Positions 24,641 through 36,212 are shown, counted from the stretch's first letter. The stretch is DNA of 64,000 nt from Manduca sexta (GCF_014839805.1 NC_051141.1:19290777-19354776), one strand, 5' to 3'. Made by a program: numbers and translations. The notes: generated by a model not told the origin, from the sequence alone.

Positions 24641-25792
24641 TTATATTATTTATTTCAGACTAGGTGCATAATCCATATAAAAAGTATTGTTAACAACAAC
24701 AGCTGATGCTGGATGTTAAGAACCCAAAAGAGTTAGACTAAGAACAGAGCGTATGTTCACAGCTATTTATTAGCTGTAAATTTAGTAATGAGCTTTATGT
24801 TGCCAGGTAGAGTTTAGTCTAATGCCCTTCACGAAATATTAATATTTCACAAAATTATGTAATGGGTAATATGCACCATAAACTGTGAAAGTCCATATGC
24901 ACCAATTCCTATCGGCTGCCCTTTGTATAGAATCTAATTATCATTTGAAAGATTTGCAAACCGCATTCATGTTAGTACAAATACGTTGCGTCGGTTTCCC
25001 TTTTGAAAAATTTCACCTTTTGCCACTATTAAACAGATAAATATAACTACATTTAGTCCATTACAACAGGAGATTTTGAATTTCTTTCTACGAAGTCAAA
25101 TGTTTGGTTTTGAATTATAATAAACAAGATGTTGCTTACGGCTTCACCCTCGTGAAAAGCTTTTCTCGTTACAAAGATGGATAGTAACAATCCATGTGAC
25201 GTTAGCGCTATCTACTTACAAAATCACTTTAATAATTCAAGTATTTCTCAAGGGAGCAAATTACCGGATTAAGAATCAATTTCATTTTTTTTTAAATTTA
25301 ATGTGACACCAAATAAAAACACATATAAAAACTAAATTATTTAAGTACATATACTTACTTAATTCGTTTTCGTTTGATCGAGTAAATTTTGTTTTAAATA
25401 AGCATAGCTTTGCGAATTTTTCATAAGACTGTGTGTGTAAGCGTTCTTTAAATTAATAAATATATTAATTAATATATTACTAAAAAATTATGGTAAAGTA
25501 AGCATGGCTGTCATATATTTACAAAGAGAATGGTCATATATAACCTCAGAGTTTTACAGATGTCAGCAAAAAGGATGTCAGAGATAAGATGATCAACTTT
25601 CTTTTATCTTAGCTATAAAGCTAATCAATGTCTACTTGTCATTGGCAGCCACAGAAAATTTACATTGTTCTGAGCAAAAAAAGGAGATCTCGTCGATTTA
25701 ACGTGGCGCTTACATATTTTCTATAGTATTACATTATAAATGCTCTTTGACATACTGTTTGTAATCAGTTTTGAAAGAAGAAGACGCTGAAA
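24641..25792. other. Upstream region of channel copy 2
   Basis: AT-rich. No clear TATA box or initiator could be fixed; a TCAGT at ~25767 lies 26 bases before the ATG. Confidence 0.35.
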
Positions 25793-28700
25793 ATGTACAA
25801 CAAAGATCAGGAATCGTACTACGACCACAGATGCCTCATCGTCCCACAGAAGGACGTCCTACAGATTGACATTGTAGGCGGCGGCTTTATCATTGGCTTC
25901 AAGCGGTGGTGGAACGACCTGTTTCTCCTCTCCTATAGCGACCGCAGGGCCTGGCTCTACTTCACCAGCTCCAGGAACATGCACTTGGAGCGGTTCAAAC
26001 AGTACCGCCAGTATAGAAACCGCATTCATCCATTCAGCAAATTTAGGTAATGATACATTTGCTGTACAATTTCGGAGTAGGTCAGCTCGGCAGTGATCAT
26101 AATGACATAAAAATTCTTCTTAAAAATAGTCTTGAGATTCCTTTATGTTGGTACATAAAAGCGACTGGAAAGTTAGTATTAAATGAATTAATAGCTCATA
26201 TACTCAAATATTAGATGCTAACTGCTTACTCATATAATATATTCAATTTTAAAAATATATTTATAAACATAGTTGTATAAAGCACGTTTAATCAACATTA
26301 TATAATGTCAATCTCTTTCAGAAACATCTGGGACTGTCTAATGGTTCACGTGTTCATCCTACACACGATAGCCTTTCACCACAATACCTCGGTTCTGTTC
26401 GGGAAGGTGTTCCACATGTTCTTCTACTACGTCGCTTTGTGTGTCGAGCTCATCGTCATCGCTGACTTGGTAGTCAACTTAGAAACCGGAATAATAGACA
26501 GCCAGACCAAAAGAATCATACTTGATACAAAACAAGGCATATTGAATTATTGCTGTACCAAACTTTTCCTTCATTGCGGCTCCGCTATTCCGCTCCAATG
26601 GATCATGTTGCTCAGGTACGGAGGCGATATCGAATGCACCCTCTGCAAGACCAACTACTTCGTTTGCGCCTTGAGAATCATCAATGTCATCAGTTTGTAT
26701 AGAGTTTTTGAATCCAGCAAGTACTGGACTCGCGCTCGAGCTCCTTCCAAGGCGATGTATTTCTTCAGATTTCTTCGCATCGGTGTCGTTGGTTTCACCA
26801 GCATACTGCAATTATTTGACCTAAGTGACACTATATGCTTGATCACGAATATGTGGACAGGCAAAGTAAATGAGACAGCGCTCTTCAATTACCTATTAGC
26901 AATAAAGTTTCTCGTTGCAGGCGCTCCCCGGAATATCAATCTGTTTTGCTTTAATTTTGGAAGGATTTGCAAGTCCCTTCTATTGTTCAGTTTTGGAGGA
27001 CCCAGATTATCGACATATTATCTGGATAAAATGACCTCTCTGGTTGCTTATATTATAGCCAATATTTTCTACATGTGGTGTCTGTTAGAATGCTACGGCC
27101 TAATAATTAGGCGCAAGTACAGTAAAGATCAGATGATGATCAACAAGACGTTGGCACTCAATCTTGCTAGCTACCGCCAGCTTCCAAACGCAATGCATCA
27201 CAAAATAAACCAGTTCTATGATTTCAAAATGTCCGACATAAGGAGAGTGGAGGTATCTAACGAGCTGTACGCTGGTCTGCCCAGCGTGTTAAAGAGAGAA
27301 GCTACTCTGCATTGTTACAGCAAGCGTATCGCGCGACTACCATTCTTCTCCGGTTGGCCCCCAGAATTAATGCAGCAAATAGTACTGGCGTTGACTCAAA
27401 ACATATTTCTTACGGGAGATATCGTGGCTGAAGTAAGTAACATAATATCTGACTTCATAAAGAATAATAAAAATAGCGTGATTATAAGGATAATACAGTT
27501 ACATAAAAAACGTTACTCTGTATACAGAGTAACGTTTTTTATGCAATTAGGGTTATTATTAAATAGTTAATCAACTACTAATTCTTAAAGAGCGATGTCC
27601 ATTTCAGGCTCAGTTAGTAGCGTAACTAAACCATTTAACTGAATGCATTAAAGTGATGATTGAAGATTACATATTTGTCTACCAGAGCGGACTCTCACAT
27701 AGGAATTGTATTGAAATGTTTATTCCTCAGCCCTGGATGAGTGGTGACGGGCTGATGATAGTGGACGTCGGCGAGCTGGCAGTGTACTCTGCGCAGGAGC
27801 ACGAGACAGGACACCTCATCGATGGAGACTACTTCGGCGAGCTTTCCCTCGTCACCGATAAGGAAGTGCGCATGTCATATGTCATCGCTATTACTTCTTG
27901 CAAGGTATGTATATATTTTATTTCGACCTAATGGTAGACAAATATATAAGTGAAATAATGGTTAGTATAATAATAATAATAATATCAGCCCTGAATTATA
28001 TACTTGCCCACTGCTGAGCATGGGCCTCCTCTACTACTGAGAGGGATTAGGCCTTAGTCTGCCACGCTGGCCTAGTAAGGATTGGTAGACTTCACACACC
28101 TTCGAAATTCCTATGGAGAACTTCTCAGATGTACCGGCTTTCTCACAATGTTTTCCTTCACCGTTAAAGCGAACGATAAATTTACAAAGAACACCCACAT
28201 GATTTTTTAGAAAAGTCAGAGGTGTGTGCCCTTGGGATTTGAACCTGCGGACATTCGTTTTGGCAGTCCGTTCCACACCCAACTAGGCTATCGCTGCTTG
28301 GTAAGTATGCTCAATGAATATCCACAAAATTTCTTATGTTTACGCGAATTACATTTTAAAATAAAACTATTATTCGAAATTTATCGCAGTTTATTATTAT
28401 TACTTTCTCGAGATGTTTCTAGATTTCGCAGCTTTCATGGTTACGGGGTGTGTTGATTTCATTAGTCTTCATTAACATTCAAATTAAATATGGCTATACA
28501 TTACAAAAGGTAACGAATAAAAAAGAAATTGTTTTCAGGTGGCTCTTATTGCTAAGAACTAATCAAATCGTTACTTTATGTACATAATTATAAATAAAAA
28601 GAATAACGATTTTTCTTTTTCGAGGGTAGGCAGAGGTGAAATGCACATTTTAACACACTCACGCCGTTTATAACCAAAGGGATAGGCAATGTAACTAGTG

Positions 28701-29669
28701 CACTCACTTTCCGCCATGTGTATTCCATCCCATGATGTATTTTTTTATTGCTTTGAATGACGAGACGAGCTTGCCGTTCGCCTCATGGTTAGCAATACGA
28801 CCGCCCATAAACAGTAGAAACACTATCCAATACCTTGGATTACAAAGTATTGTTTGGTATTCCACTGCGCTCGCCATCCTGAGACATGAAATGTTAAATC
28901 TTATTATGTCCAGATGTTCTTCAAACCGGAACATAACAGTGACTACACACTGCTGCTTTGCAGTGGTACCTACCCAGGCGGTCCCACACATATGAGAGAC
29001 CACCAGTGATGTGAGGACCAGCGTTTACTCATATCGGATACAAATCCCAGGCTCCGGGCTGATACTGAGCAAAAATACTCAATATTAAATTGTTCGATAG
29101 AGGATTAATTATGTATAGTTGAATATGCAATTTCGAGAAGGGCAGATGTCCGAAAATGTAAAAAGTTCAGGAAATGGAATTTTCTAAAGTATGGTAAAAA
29201 AATAGTAGTTTTGTTTGTTGTAGTATGTGTTAGAATTTGAGTTCAATTAGCAATAAAAATTATGGATGTTTTTTTTATTTGTTATTATATATACATTTCT
29301 CGATATAGATCTAGATTTATACAATACAAAATATATAGATATTTATGAGACGTGATCTTTTCGAAATTGCATATTCAATTACATATATACAAGATATTCC
29401 GTTTTCTCTTATATCCATCCCATGGTTCTCTGAAAGAGATTGCCTTGTGCGATAAGACCGCCATTTGTACTATTTTCTCTTTTCTTGTTACATTATTTTT
29501 ATCCATGGTGTACAATAAAGTGTAATAAATAAAAATAATTTCCATCCAGGTGCTGATACTGAAGAAGACTGTCTTCAGGATTCTGATGAGGGATCACGCT
29601 GATTTATTCTCCAGGTTGCGGCTCCAGCTGATGCAGAAGAATAGGATTCCGGAACATCAAACTGTATAG
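25793..29669 (+). CDS. Divergent HCN/CNG-type cyclic-nucleotide-gated channel subunit, copy 2 (four exons, 552 aa)
   Basis: Exons 25793-26046, 26322-27432, 27731-27904 and 29550-29669 join in frame with the same phases (2, 0, 0) as the upstream paralogue, and exon 3 is again exactly 58 codons. Seen: SYYDH...VPQKDVLQ at the N-terminus, RNRIHPFSKFR before S1, DLVVNLETG at S2-S3, an S4-like LRIINVISLYRVF with two arginines, a pore region CKSLLLFSFGG with no GYG, S6, a C-linker (KIN..YDF...LKREA..HCYSKR), a cNMP-binding cassette DGDYFGELSLVTDKEVRMS, and a short C-helix ending EHQTV. Inference: it arose from its neighbour by tandem duplication and may co-assemble with it. Odd points: a 42-bp perfect palindrome in intron 2, a SINE-A insertion and a possible relic terminal exon in intron 3, and no AATAAA close after the stop. 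The longer open frame 27653-27931 is exon 3 plus intron sequence. Confidence 0.87.
27502..27543. repeat. 42-bp perfect palindrome in intron 2 of channel copy 2
   Basis: Half-site CATAAAAAACGTTACTCTGTA is followed immediately by its exact inverse. It starts 70 bases after the exon 2 donor. It is partly inside an open extension of exon 2. Confidence 0.85.
27968..28297 (-). repeat. SINE-A in intron 3 of channel copy 2
   Basis: Full-length reverse copy, AAT-repeat tail at the left. It is flanked by tggttagtat (27959-27968) and tggtaagtat (28299-28308), a ten-base target duplication with one mismatch. Confidence 0.82.
28303..28430 (+). pseudogene. Possible relic third terminal exon of the channel gene
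   Basis: Just after the SINE-A in intron 3, a frame reads MLNEYPQNFLCLRELHFKIK. This recalls the end of HCN/CNG cNMP domains (L.EYP..) and resembles NYPEMFFNLKNQLKRK of copy 1's last exon. With one target duplication removed the frame extends upstream (EIMVSMLNEYP). No good acceptor in the right phase is present, so if real it is dead. Chance similarity is possible. Confidence 0.25.
28620..29092 (-). repeat. SINE-B copy split by an element C insertion
   Basis: Halves at 28620-28738 and 29007-29092 read continuously across the break (from 'ccatcccatgatgt' to 'gatgtgagg'). TGATGT is duplicated at both junctions. Confidence 0.72.
28739..29006 (+). repeat. Element C, inserted in a SINE-B
   Basis: Begins 'ttttttattgctttgaatga', continues 'ccgcccataaacagtagaaa' and 'cattcctgaga'-type body to 'tatgagagaccaccagt'. 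The same ~270-bp unit recurs seven times in the window. Confidence 0.72.
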
Positions 29670-29845
29670 CGGTACATGCGTCTTAAGATTAGCAAATTAT
29701 ATCTTACGAAGGAATTGATTGTTAAATCTTCAGTAAATTGCCGGACGTGTAAATTGGAAATTCTGACTTGTTTGTATAGACTATGTGTTGAAATTACAGA
29801 TTTGTTACGATACTGACATTTTAATAATACGATTATACAAAACTG

Positions 29846-30095
29846 GACCTACGTGGCGTAGTTGTACTGCATGCGCGGTATGCCAACGCTATGAGGTCTT
29901 GGGTTCGAATCCCGGGTCGGGCAAAGTGATATTTGGATTTTTCTGCTCATTATCAGCCCAGAGTCTGGAATTTGTGCCCGATATGGTGAGGCTCGCCCCC
30001 TATCACATCATGGGACGGAATACATATGGCGAAAAGTGGGTGCCCTGGTTACGCCTCTGCATACGTCATCGGAGATAAATCCGTGATGTGTGTAT
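29846..30095 (+). repeat. SINE-B (tRNA-derived) copy
   Basis: Head 'acgtggcgtagttgtactgc' with a perfect pol III B box GGTTCGAATCC, then the family body to 'cctctgcatacgtcatcgg'. It lies just after channel copy 2. Confidence 0.78.
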
Positions 30096-30464
30096 AAATC
30101 CACAAAATAAGCTATCAAAATGTCAGTTATACGTCGGTAAGCTTACCTGAGATTGAACAATGGGGCCCAAGTATAAAAAAAATAAGCTTAGTTTCTTTCT
30201 TGCGGTTCTTTGTTAGTAAGAGAACAATAAAGTCTTTATTTAAGTGATTATCGATATTCTTATTTTGTTTCGTTTCTTGTTTCACTCTTAAGCCAAAAAG
30301 GAGTAATTTTGTTAAACACGTTCTTTTAGCAATCGATAAATACTTTTTACAATGCAATATCTAGTAACATAAATATTTTTTTAAAAAATAATTAATATTA
30401 AGAATTACATCTATCACCGCAAGCTATTGTCATATTATTTGAATCACTACATAGTATAAAACAA

Positions 30465-30655
30465 AGTCGTTTTCTCTGTCCCTACCTTTGTATGCTTAAA
30501 TCTTTAAAACTACGCAACCGATTTTGATGCGGTTTTTTTTTTTTTTTAATAGATAGAGTGATTCAAGAGGAAGGTTTATATGTATAGAAACATCCATTAA
30601 ATAGTGGAAAAATATTGCACCCGTGCGAAGCCGGGGCGAGTCGCTAGTAAAGAAT
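30465..30655 (+). repeat. Interspersed repeat E copy
   Basis: 'aaaactacgcaaccgatttt', then 'cacccgtgcgaagccggggc' and 'gagtcgctagta'; a layout seen at several other sites in the window. Confidence 0.55.
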
Positions 30656-31794
30656 AAATAACGATAATAAAGTTTTGATAGATAGATTAATAAATCAAAA
30701 CAAACGCAAGTACATCATTTTGATTCTCTAAATAAACGAAGGGGGCTGCCTCCCGTCTGGGCGGTTGCTAGGGAAACCCATAAATCAATACCTGACATCG
30801 GACATTTTGTATGCACCCGTCCTTGTCAGATCCTGTGTAACAGATAGAGGAGAATTTTCCAGGAATATTATTATTACATAGAATGATAGGGACGGGCGGG
30901 TTACTTTTGTATATGGCTACAATGGCTTAAGTCGGGGAGCGTGTTTTTCAAATATGAATTAAACAGCGATTGTAATAGAGCTCCGTTTGCATTGTATTTA
31001 TTAAGAGACACACCAAGACCTCAATAAATTTGTGAATAAAATTTATACATTTTGATTCAAGTATAATGTTAAAACGCTCTTTTATATTACAGTAAACATT
31101 ATATTAGAAAAATAATTACAGAATACAATTTTAGACATTTTTTTGACAACGTCCAACCAAAAAGAATAATAGAATAGTCGCTGCGTGACATATCTTCTCT
31201 TCTGCCAGTCTGCGCGCGCAGCCGAATACTTCCGGAAACGCCCGATGTCATCGGCTAGGATAGCGGCGCGTAACAATAATTCTCATACAATCAAGGAATA
31301 TTAGTTAGTTATTATGTAGTACATAAGGTTATATTCCCGTGACACACGTGAATGTCATGTAGCTGTTATGTTTGCCGGCAAACATTCCGATGCTTTATGG
31401 ATAAAGTAAAAATTGAATATTTACCCAAAAACACAATTGTTTATTCAATTATCAATAAAATAACTGTATTAGATGTTTGTGAGCAGTAAAACTATGTTTA
31501 GGGAATTTGGTTTACATTAAAATTAGTCGAGCGAAAAAATTGTCGCATTTGATTTAACAACGAAAATGTTAGTGATGTAGTGATAAAGACTCTATTATCT
31601 ACCACCTACCTTTCTTTTATTTAACACTAGTTGACTCGAATAGACGTTGTCCCGTCTTAACTATGAATTTGCAGCGCGCATTCTGCCAATCGCTGAAATT
31701 AACTTTTCTTAAATTTTCTAACGTTCCGCTTAACTTCCTTAATTTTTTCTTTCATAAGATCCTTCTCCTGACAATAACAAACACAAAAAAAAAT

Positions 31795-31875
31795 AGTGAA
31801 ATCGGTCCATCCGTTCACGCGTGATGGCGTGACCAAGGGAAATAGGGATTCATTTTTTTATATATAGATAAAAAT
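31795..31875 (+). repeat. Interspersed repeat, 3' end fragment
   Basis: 'gaaatcggtccatccgttca' then 'cgcgtgatggcgtgacca' and an AT-rich tatata end. Confidence 0.4.
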
Positions 31876-31974
31876 GTTCCGATTTGCCTGAGGTATACTT
31901 TATTATAATTAGCGACAGTAATAAAACCATCAGAAATATTAAGACAGTATGACTTAATAAATCACGAAAGTTCT

Positions 31975-32180
31975 AGAATGTAGCGTTCGTTGTGCCCCCG
32001 ACTTTACTCGGCACCGCCCCTTGTGGCATAAAAGGTCCCAACGTACGCCCTCGGACCCGGATTAGCGGACCACGGGACTGAGAACTCACTTCGGAAGATT
32101 CATTACCGAAACATACCTCGGGAAGCGAACACTTGTGCTCTCATAAATACTTGAAGAATAAATAAAATTTCTCAAAATAT
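31975..32180 (+). mobile_element. Possible solo LTR
   Basis: GC-richer block starting tgtagcgttcgttgtgcccc, with a TATA-like gcataaaagg at ~32026 and aataaataaaat at ~32157. This promoter-then-polyA layout is typical of a long terminal repeat. No second LTR, primer site or gag/pol was found. Confidence 0.3.
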
Positions 32181-32279
32181 TTAAAGTGCAGGGACTAAAT
32201 AAAATCAATTTGAGATGTCTTGTAAAAAAAATCTCTTTTTAATTCTGCTATTTGCTGAAAAAAAATCGATAAGTCGTTA

Positions 32280-32790
32280 CAAATTGTTTAAAATTATAAA
32301 ATCAATTCTAAGACTGCAAGATTCTGTTGATTGGTGAAAATCATTAATATATAAAAATAGATTTAGCGTTATAATTTGTAAAATAAGATTCCAATATTCT
32401 AAGTCCGTCGGTAGATTTTAATACTTAGTCTATTTTATTCATTCCTCTCTTGTAAATATATCCGTAGGTTAAAATATAAAATCAGTTCGAAGATGGCAAG
32501 ATTCTACGTCCGTCGGTAGAATAATCATTCGTTTCCTGCAAATATATCCGTAAGTTAAAATATAAAATCAGTTACAAGAATGCAAAATTACTTGTCCGTC
32601 AGTAGAATAATCATTCGTTTCCTGTAAATATATCCGTAAGTTAAAATATAAAATCAGTTACAAGAATGCAAAATTCCTTATCCGTCAGTAGAAAACTCAT
32701 TCTTCTCCTGTAAATATATCCGTAAGTTAAAATATAAAATCACTTACAAGAATGCAAGATTCCTTTGACAGCAGTACATCCTCATACTTA
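32280..32790 (+). repeat. ~86-bp minisatellite, four to five units
   Basis: Units begin with 'gtccgtcggtagaataatca' or variants near 32402, 32509, 32593 and 32680, and share 'tgtaaatatatccgtaagtt' and 'aaaatataaaatcagttaca'. A partial unit leads in from ~32290 and a degenerate end follows 32765. The middle units are most alike. Confidence 0.8.
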
Positions 32791-32962
32791 AGGTAAGTTT
32801 TAATTTAAGCTTAGATCATAAGAAAAGTTTTCCAGTGAACTAATTTATAGTTTTGATTACGTCTAGTTGGCTATTTAAGGGGCAGGCATTCGCTGAGCTG
32901 CTTAGTGGATTCAAAAAAGTTGCATTTATAGTCCAAAACTCGAGAATATAATATAATTGAAG

Positions 32963-33290
32963 TGGCGAAAGCCTAGTTGGGTGTGGAACGGACTGCCAAA
33001 ATTAATATCAGCTGGTACAAAACACAAGGGCACGCACTTCTAACATGTTTTAAATTATGTGTATATTCTTTGTGAATTATCGTTTGTTTCAATGATGAAT
33101 AAAAACATCGCGGGGGAACCTGCATACCTAAGAATTTCTCTATAGGAATTTTAAAGGTGTGTGAAGTCTACCAATTCGCAATAGGCCAGCGTGGTAGACT
33201 AAGGCCTAATGCCTCTCAGTAGTAGAGGAGGCCCGTACCCAGCAGTGAGACAATATACGGGGCTGGTATTATTTATATTATTAAATTACT
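32963..33290 (+). repeat. SINE-A, older copy
   Basis: Starts ggcgaaagcctagttggg and ends in ggggctggtattatttatattatt; contains the shared body 'gtgtgtgaagtctacc' and 'agtagaggaggcccg'. Many substitutions. Confidence 0.75.
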
Positions 33291-33324
33291 AAATATGTTG
33301 CATTTTTAAATAGGATCTAAGTAA

Positions 33325-33705
33325 ACATTAGCTGACCCGGCAAACGTTGATTTGTCATATACATTATTTCTAATTGAATAATAAAAAAAAATCAATCAAC
33401 AAATATTTGCCACAAAAATTAAATTAGAATATTAAAATCGCGATAAAAGAATAGGGGTTCGAGTATCTTTAGTGGCAAATAAAAAAAAAATCTACAAAAA
33501 TTTTAAAAATATTGATGTGGGACTCCTAAGGGTGTCCTAAATGATAAGTCATTTAGGGGTTTAAAATATAGTAGAAGACCGATTATTAGACCTAACAATT
33601 GTACACAAAAAAAAAACATAAGAATTGGTCGAGCCGTTTCAAAGAAGTTTGGAGACTTAACACTATGACACGAGAATTTTATATGAGATTTAAGATGCTG
33701 AAATT
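33325..33705 (+). repeat. Interspersed repeat D
   Basis: Starts 'gctgacccggcaaacgttga', holds 'gggactcctaagggtgtcct' and ends 'acacgagaattttatatga'. This layout is common in insect genomes. The 71-codon reverse ORF 33503-33718 lies on it. Confidence 0.55.
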
Positions 33706-34214
33706 TTTTTATAAACATAACTTGAGTTATTATTCAAACGCCTGTTGACAGATGGCTCGGCGCTGTTTAATAAATTAAACTTAGCTCTCAAAATAGAAAC
33801 ATTTAAAGTAACCGTTACCAAGATCATAGTTTCAAGTATAACCTATGAAAAACGATATGAATTAGAAGCTATTCGAAATGTTACGCAAAAAGAATTCCCG
33901 TCCGTAATTGATGGAGAAAGTAATTAATACTAAGTGCTGAATTCCAGGAAAATTTCCTATGTAACATTTTTTTATTTTATTTTTGTTCTTTTGGATTTTT
34001 TAAAATTTATTTTTAAACCATCTCTAACTATAGCGAATCATATATAGAATACATACAACAAAAGTGTCTAGAAATTGGTGCAGCCTTTTCTTTTCAAGTT
34101 TCAGCGAGACTAACGGACAAATACTTTTTAATATAATTGTAGAATAAAATCGATATAGTAATAATATAGATTCAATATCTTATATGTTAACTTAAGATTC
34201 TACTCAAATTAGAA

Positions 34215-34510
34215 ATTAAATAATAAGTAATATGAGCCCTGTATTATATACTGTCCCACTGTTGGGCACGGGTCTCCTCTTCTACGGAGAGGGATTAGGC
34301 CTTAGTCCACCATGCTGGCTTAGTCCGGATTGGTAGACTTCACATACCCTCAAAATTCCTATAGAAAATTTCTCAAGTATGCAAGTTTCCTCACGATGTT
34401 TTCATACACTGTTAAAGCAAACGATGATTCACAAAGAATACACACATAATTATTTTAGAAAAATCAGAGGTGTGTGCTCTTGGGATTTGAACCTGCGGAC
34501 ATTCGTCTCT
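34215..34510 (-). repeat. SINE-A, 5'-truncated copy
   Basis: Reverse copy with body from 'gagccctgtattatatact' to 'cctgcggacattcgtctc'; the tRNA-like head is lost. Confidence 0.75.
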
Positions 34511-36212
34511 AATTAATATGAGATTGGGTCATTAATATGGCCCTAAGACTGTGGTAGTAAGTTGTAAGCTAAACGTTTATGGGAAGATCAGCCTAAGTTA
34601 TATTATCAATTAATGCATATCTACATCTATTGTAATTATCGATTTGTGGAGTACTCCATGCCCTTTCCAACATCACACCACCCCTCAGTCGCCACACCCT
34701 GTGAAGGGGCTGGAAGAGGATTCCTGGAAGTGTCGTAGCCTGGGATAAATTACAAATGGCGGCCAATTTCTGTCTCGCTCGCACAGCTATGCCTTCTCTC
34801 TCTATATTACGCGTGAGGGATGCGAGCGCGGCGGCGCGAATAAGCCGTCGGATAAAATTTGAATTTGCGAGTTTTGATGTTAAATGTCTTTGTTAGGACA
34901 TACTTTTGTAAACATCAGTCTTTATATTTACGCAACTATTTCCTCCATGCTGTTGATTTTTATGTTCCTTAACTTAATTTTATTCATGAAAGAAATATAT
35001 TAATAAAAAAATATAATTTAAAACATCGAATTTTATAAAAACATTTTTTTTTGTATTTTTATATATTTTTAATCCACTTCAAAAGAAAAAGGTTCTAAAT
35101 TCGACGAGTAGATAAATATTTGTTTTAATTTTGATATCTCAGGACTCAGTCGATTAGTAACCGATTTGGAAAATTATTTTTTTATTTGATTAAAGATTTT
35201 TTTTCGATATTGATTAAGAGTTTTGTTTTTAAACTAATTGAAATAAATATCTATGTTATCCAAGTACACGACATTGCGGACTTAGCTTTCCTGTGACTTT
35301 TTCAGTTGTGTTTTGGGATATAAATACTTGTATAAATATACAATAGCAATATTTATTTATTATTAAGCACCGATGCGATATTTTTTAACTGTACTTATAT
35401 ATATAATGTTAACTTGAATTTTTGGTTTTTAGTGGTTTTTGAAGGCGATTTTTTCTTTAATTCATACATAATAATCTAAAAGATAGGAGAGTACCAAAAG
35501 TAAAATTATGATTTTATTACGATTACAAAATAACCATTAAACATTCAATTATTTACTACATTCTCCTAGCTAATTAATTGCTCTAATTTAATAAGCTCTA
35601 AAAAAAATCTTTTACTTTTTATAGAAATAAAATATCACGATGACTAAAAAAAGAGACTGAGTCCTTAAATTCCAATTCATGCTACGTTTAAAACTGTTAA
35701 AGGCTATAATCATTAAATTTCCTTTGCAGATAAGTTGTTCTATACGCTAGAGGAAGAAGAATAGTCTTAAAGACAATAAAGAAAAGCCTCTTGAAGCTGG
35801 TCGGTGTATAGATACAAGCAGTATTCGCACTTCAACGTACGGAAGACTTCTTGTAACAGGTGAAATAAATGAACAAGCATTGCCTATTATACAAACATTC
35901 AAAAATGTTCACGATATTTCGAATCGATCTTTAGTAACATTCAGAGGATACCTCATTAACAGTTCCAAATAATTATTACGATCACAGTGTTGCTACTTGT
36001 AACGCAGCTGCATCTCAGTATCCACAGAGTTTAAGATAGCGTTTGTCTAAAGATAAAATTGCAAACATGGCAATAAGTAGGATTAGGTTTCTAATATTTT
36101 TAAAATTTATGGTACTTATTAATGTATTCATTAATAATAAATAGGTTTTTTATGTTTACGCGAATATTTTTGATTATCGCTGCAGTTTTCGAAACCTCGT
36201 GAGAAAATTATA
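34511..36212. other. No gene supported
   Basis: A GC-rich patch at 34640-34850 (cctcagtcgccacaccctgt, gatgcgagcgcggcggcgcg) is unassigned; the rest is AT-rich. Confidence 0.4.

Noticed and set aside
26479..26888. 110- and 77-codon ORFs on the minus strand
   Set aside because: They are antisense to exon 2 of channel copy 2 and have no protein-like motifs.
27653..27730. Upstream extension of exon 3 of channel copy 2
   Set aside because: The paralogue has its acceptor at the equivalent of 27731, giving identical 58-codon exons; the extension is intron.
28704..29003. 99- and 87-codon ORFs, and 129-codon ORF at 48603-48992
   Set aside because: Same translated repeat (element C) at different sites.
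29853..29925. Possible tRNA gene
   Set aside because: It has A- and B-box-like blocks but no cloverleaf and is followed by the SINE-B body, so it is a SINE head.
31082..31276. 64-codon minus-strand ORF in a GC-rich patch
   Set aside because: No recognisable domain, no splice context that I trust.
32280..32790. CRISPR-like repeat array
   Set aside because: Units are 86-bp direct tandem copies without spacers, in a eukaryotic genome.
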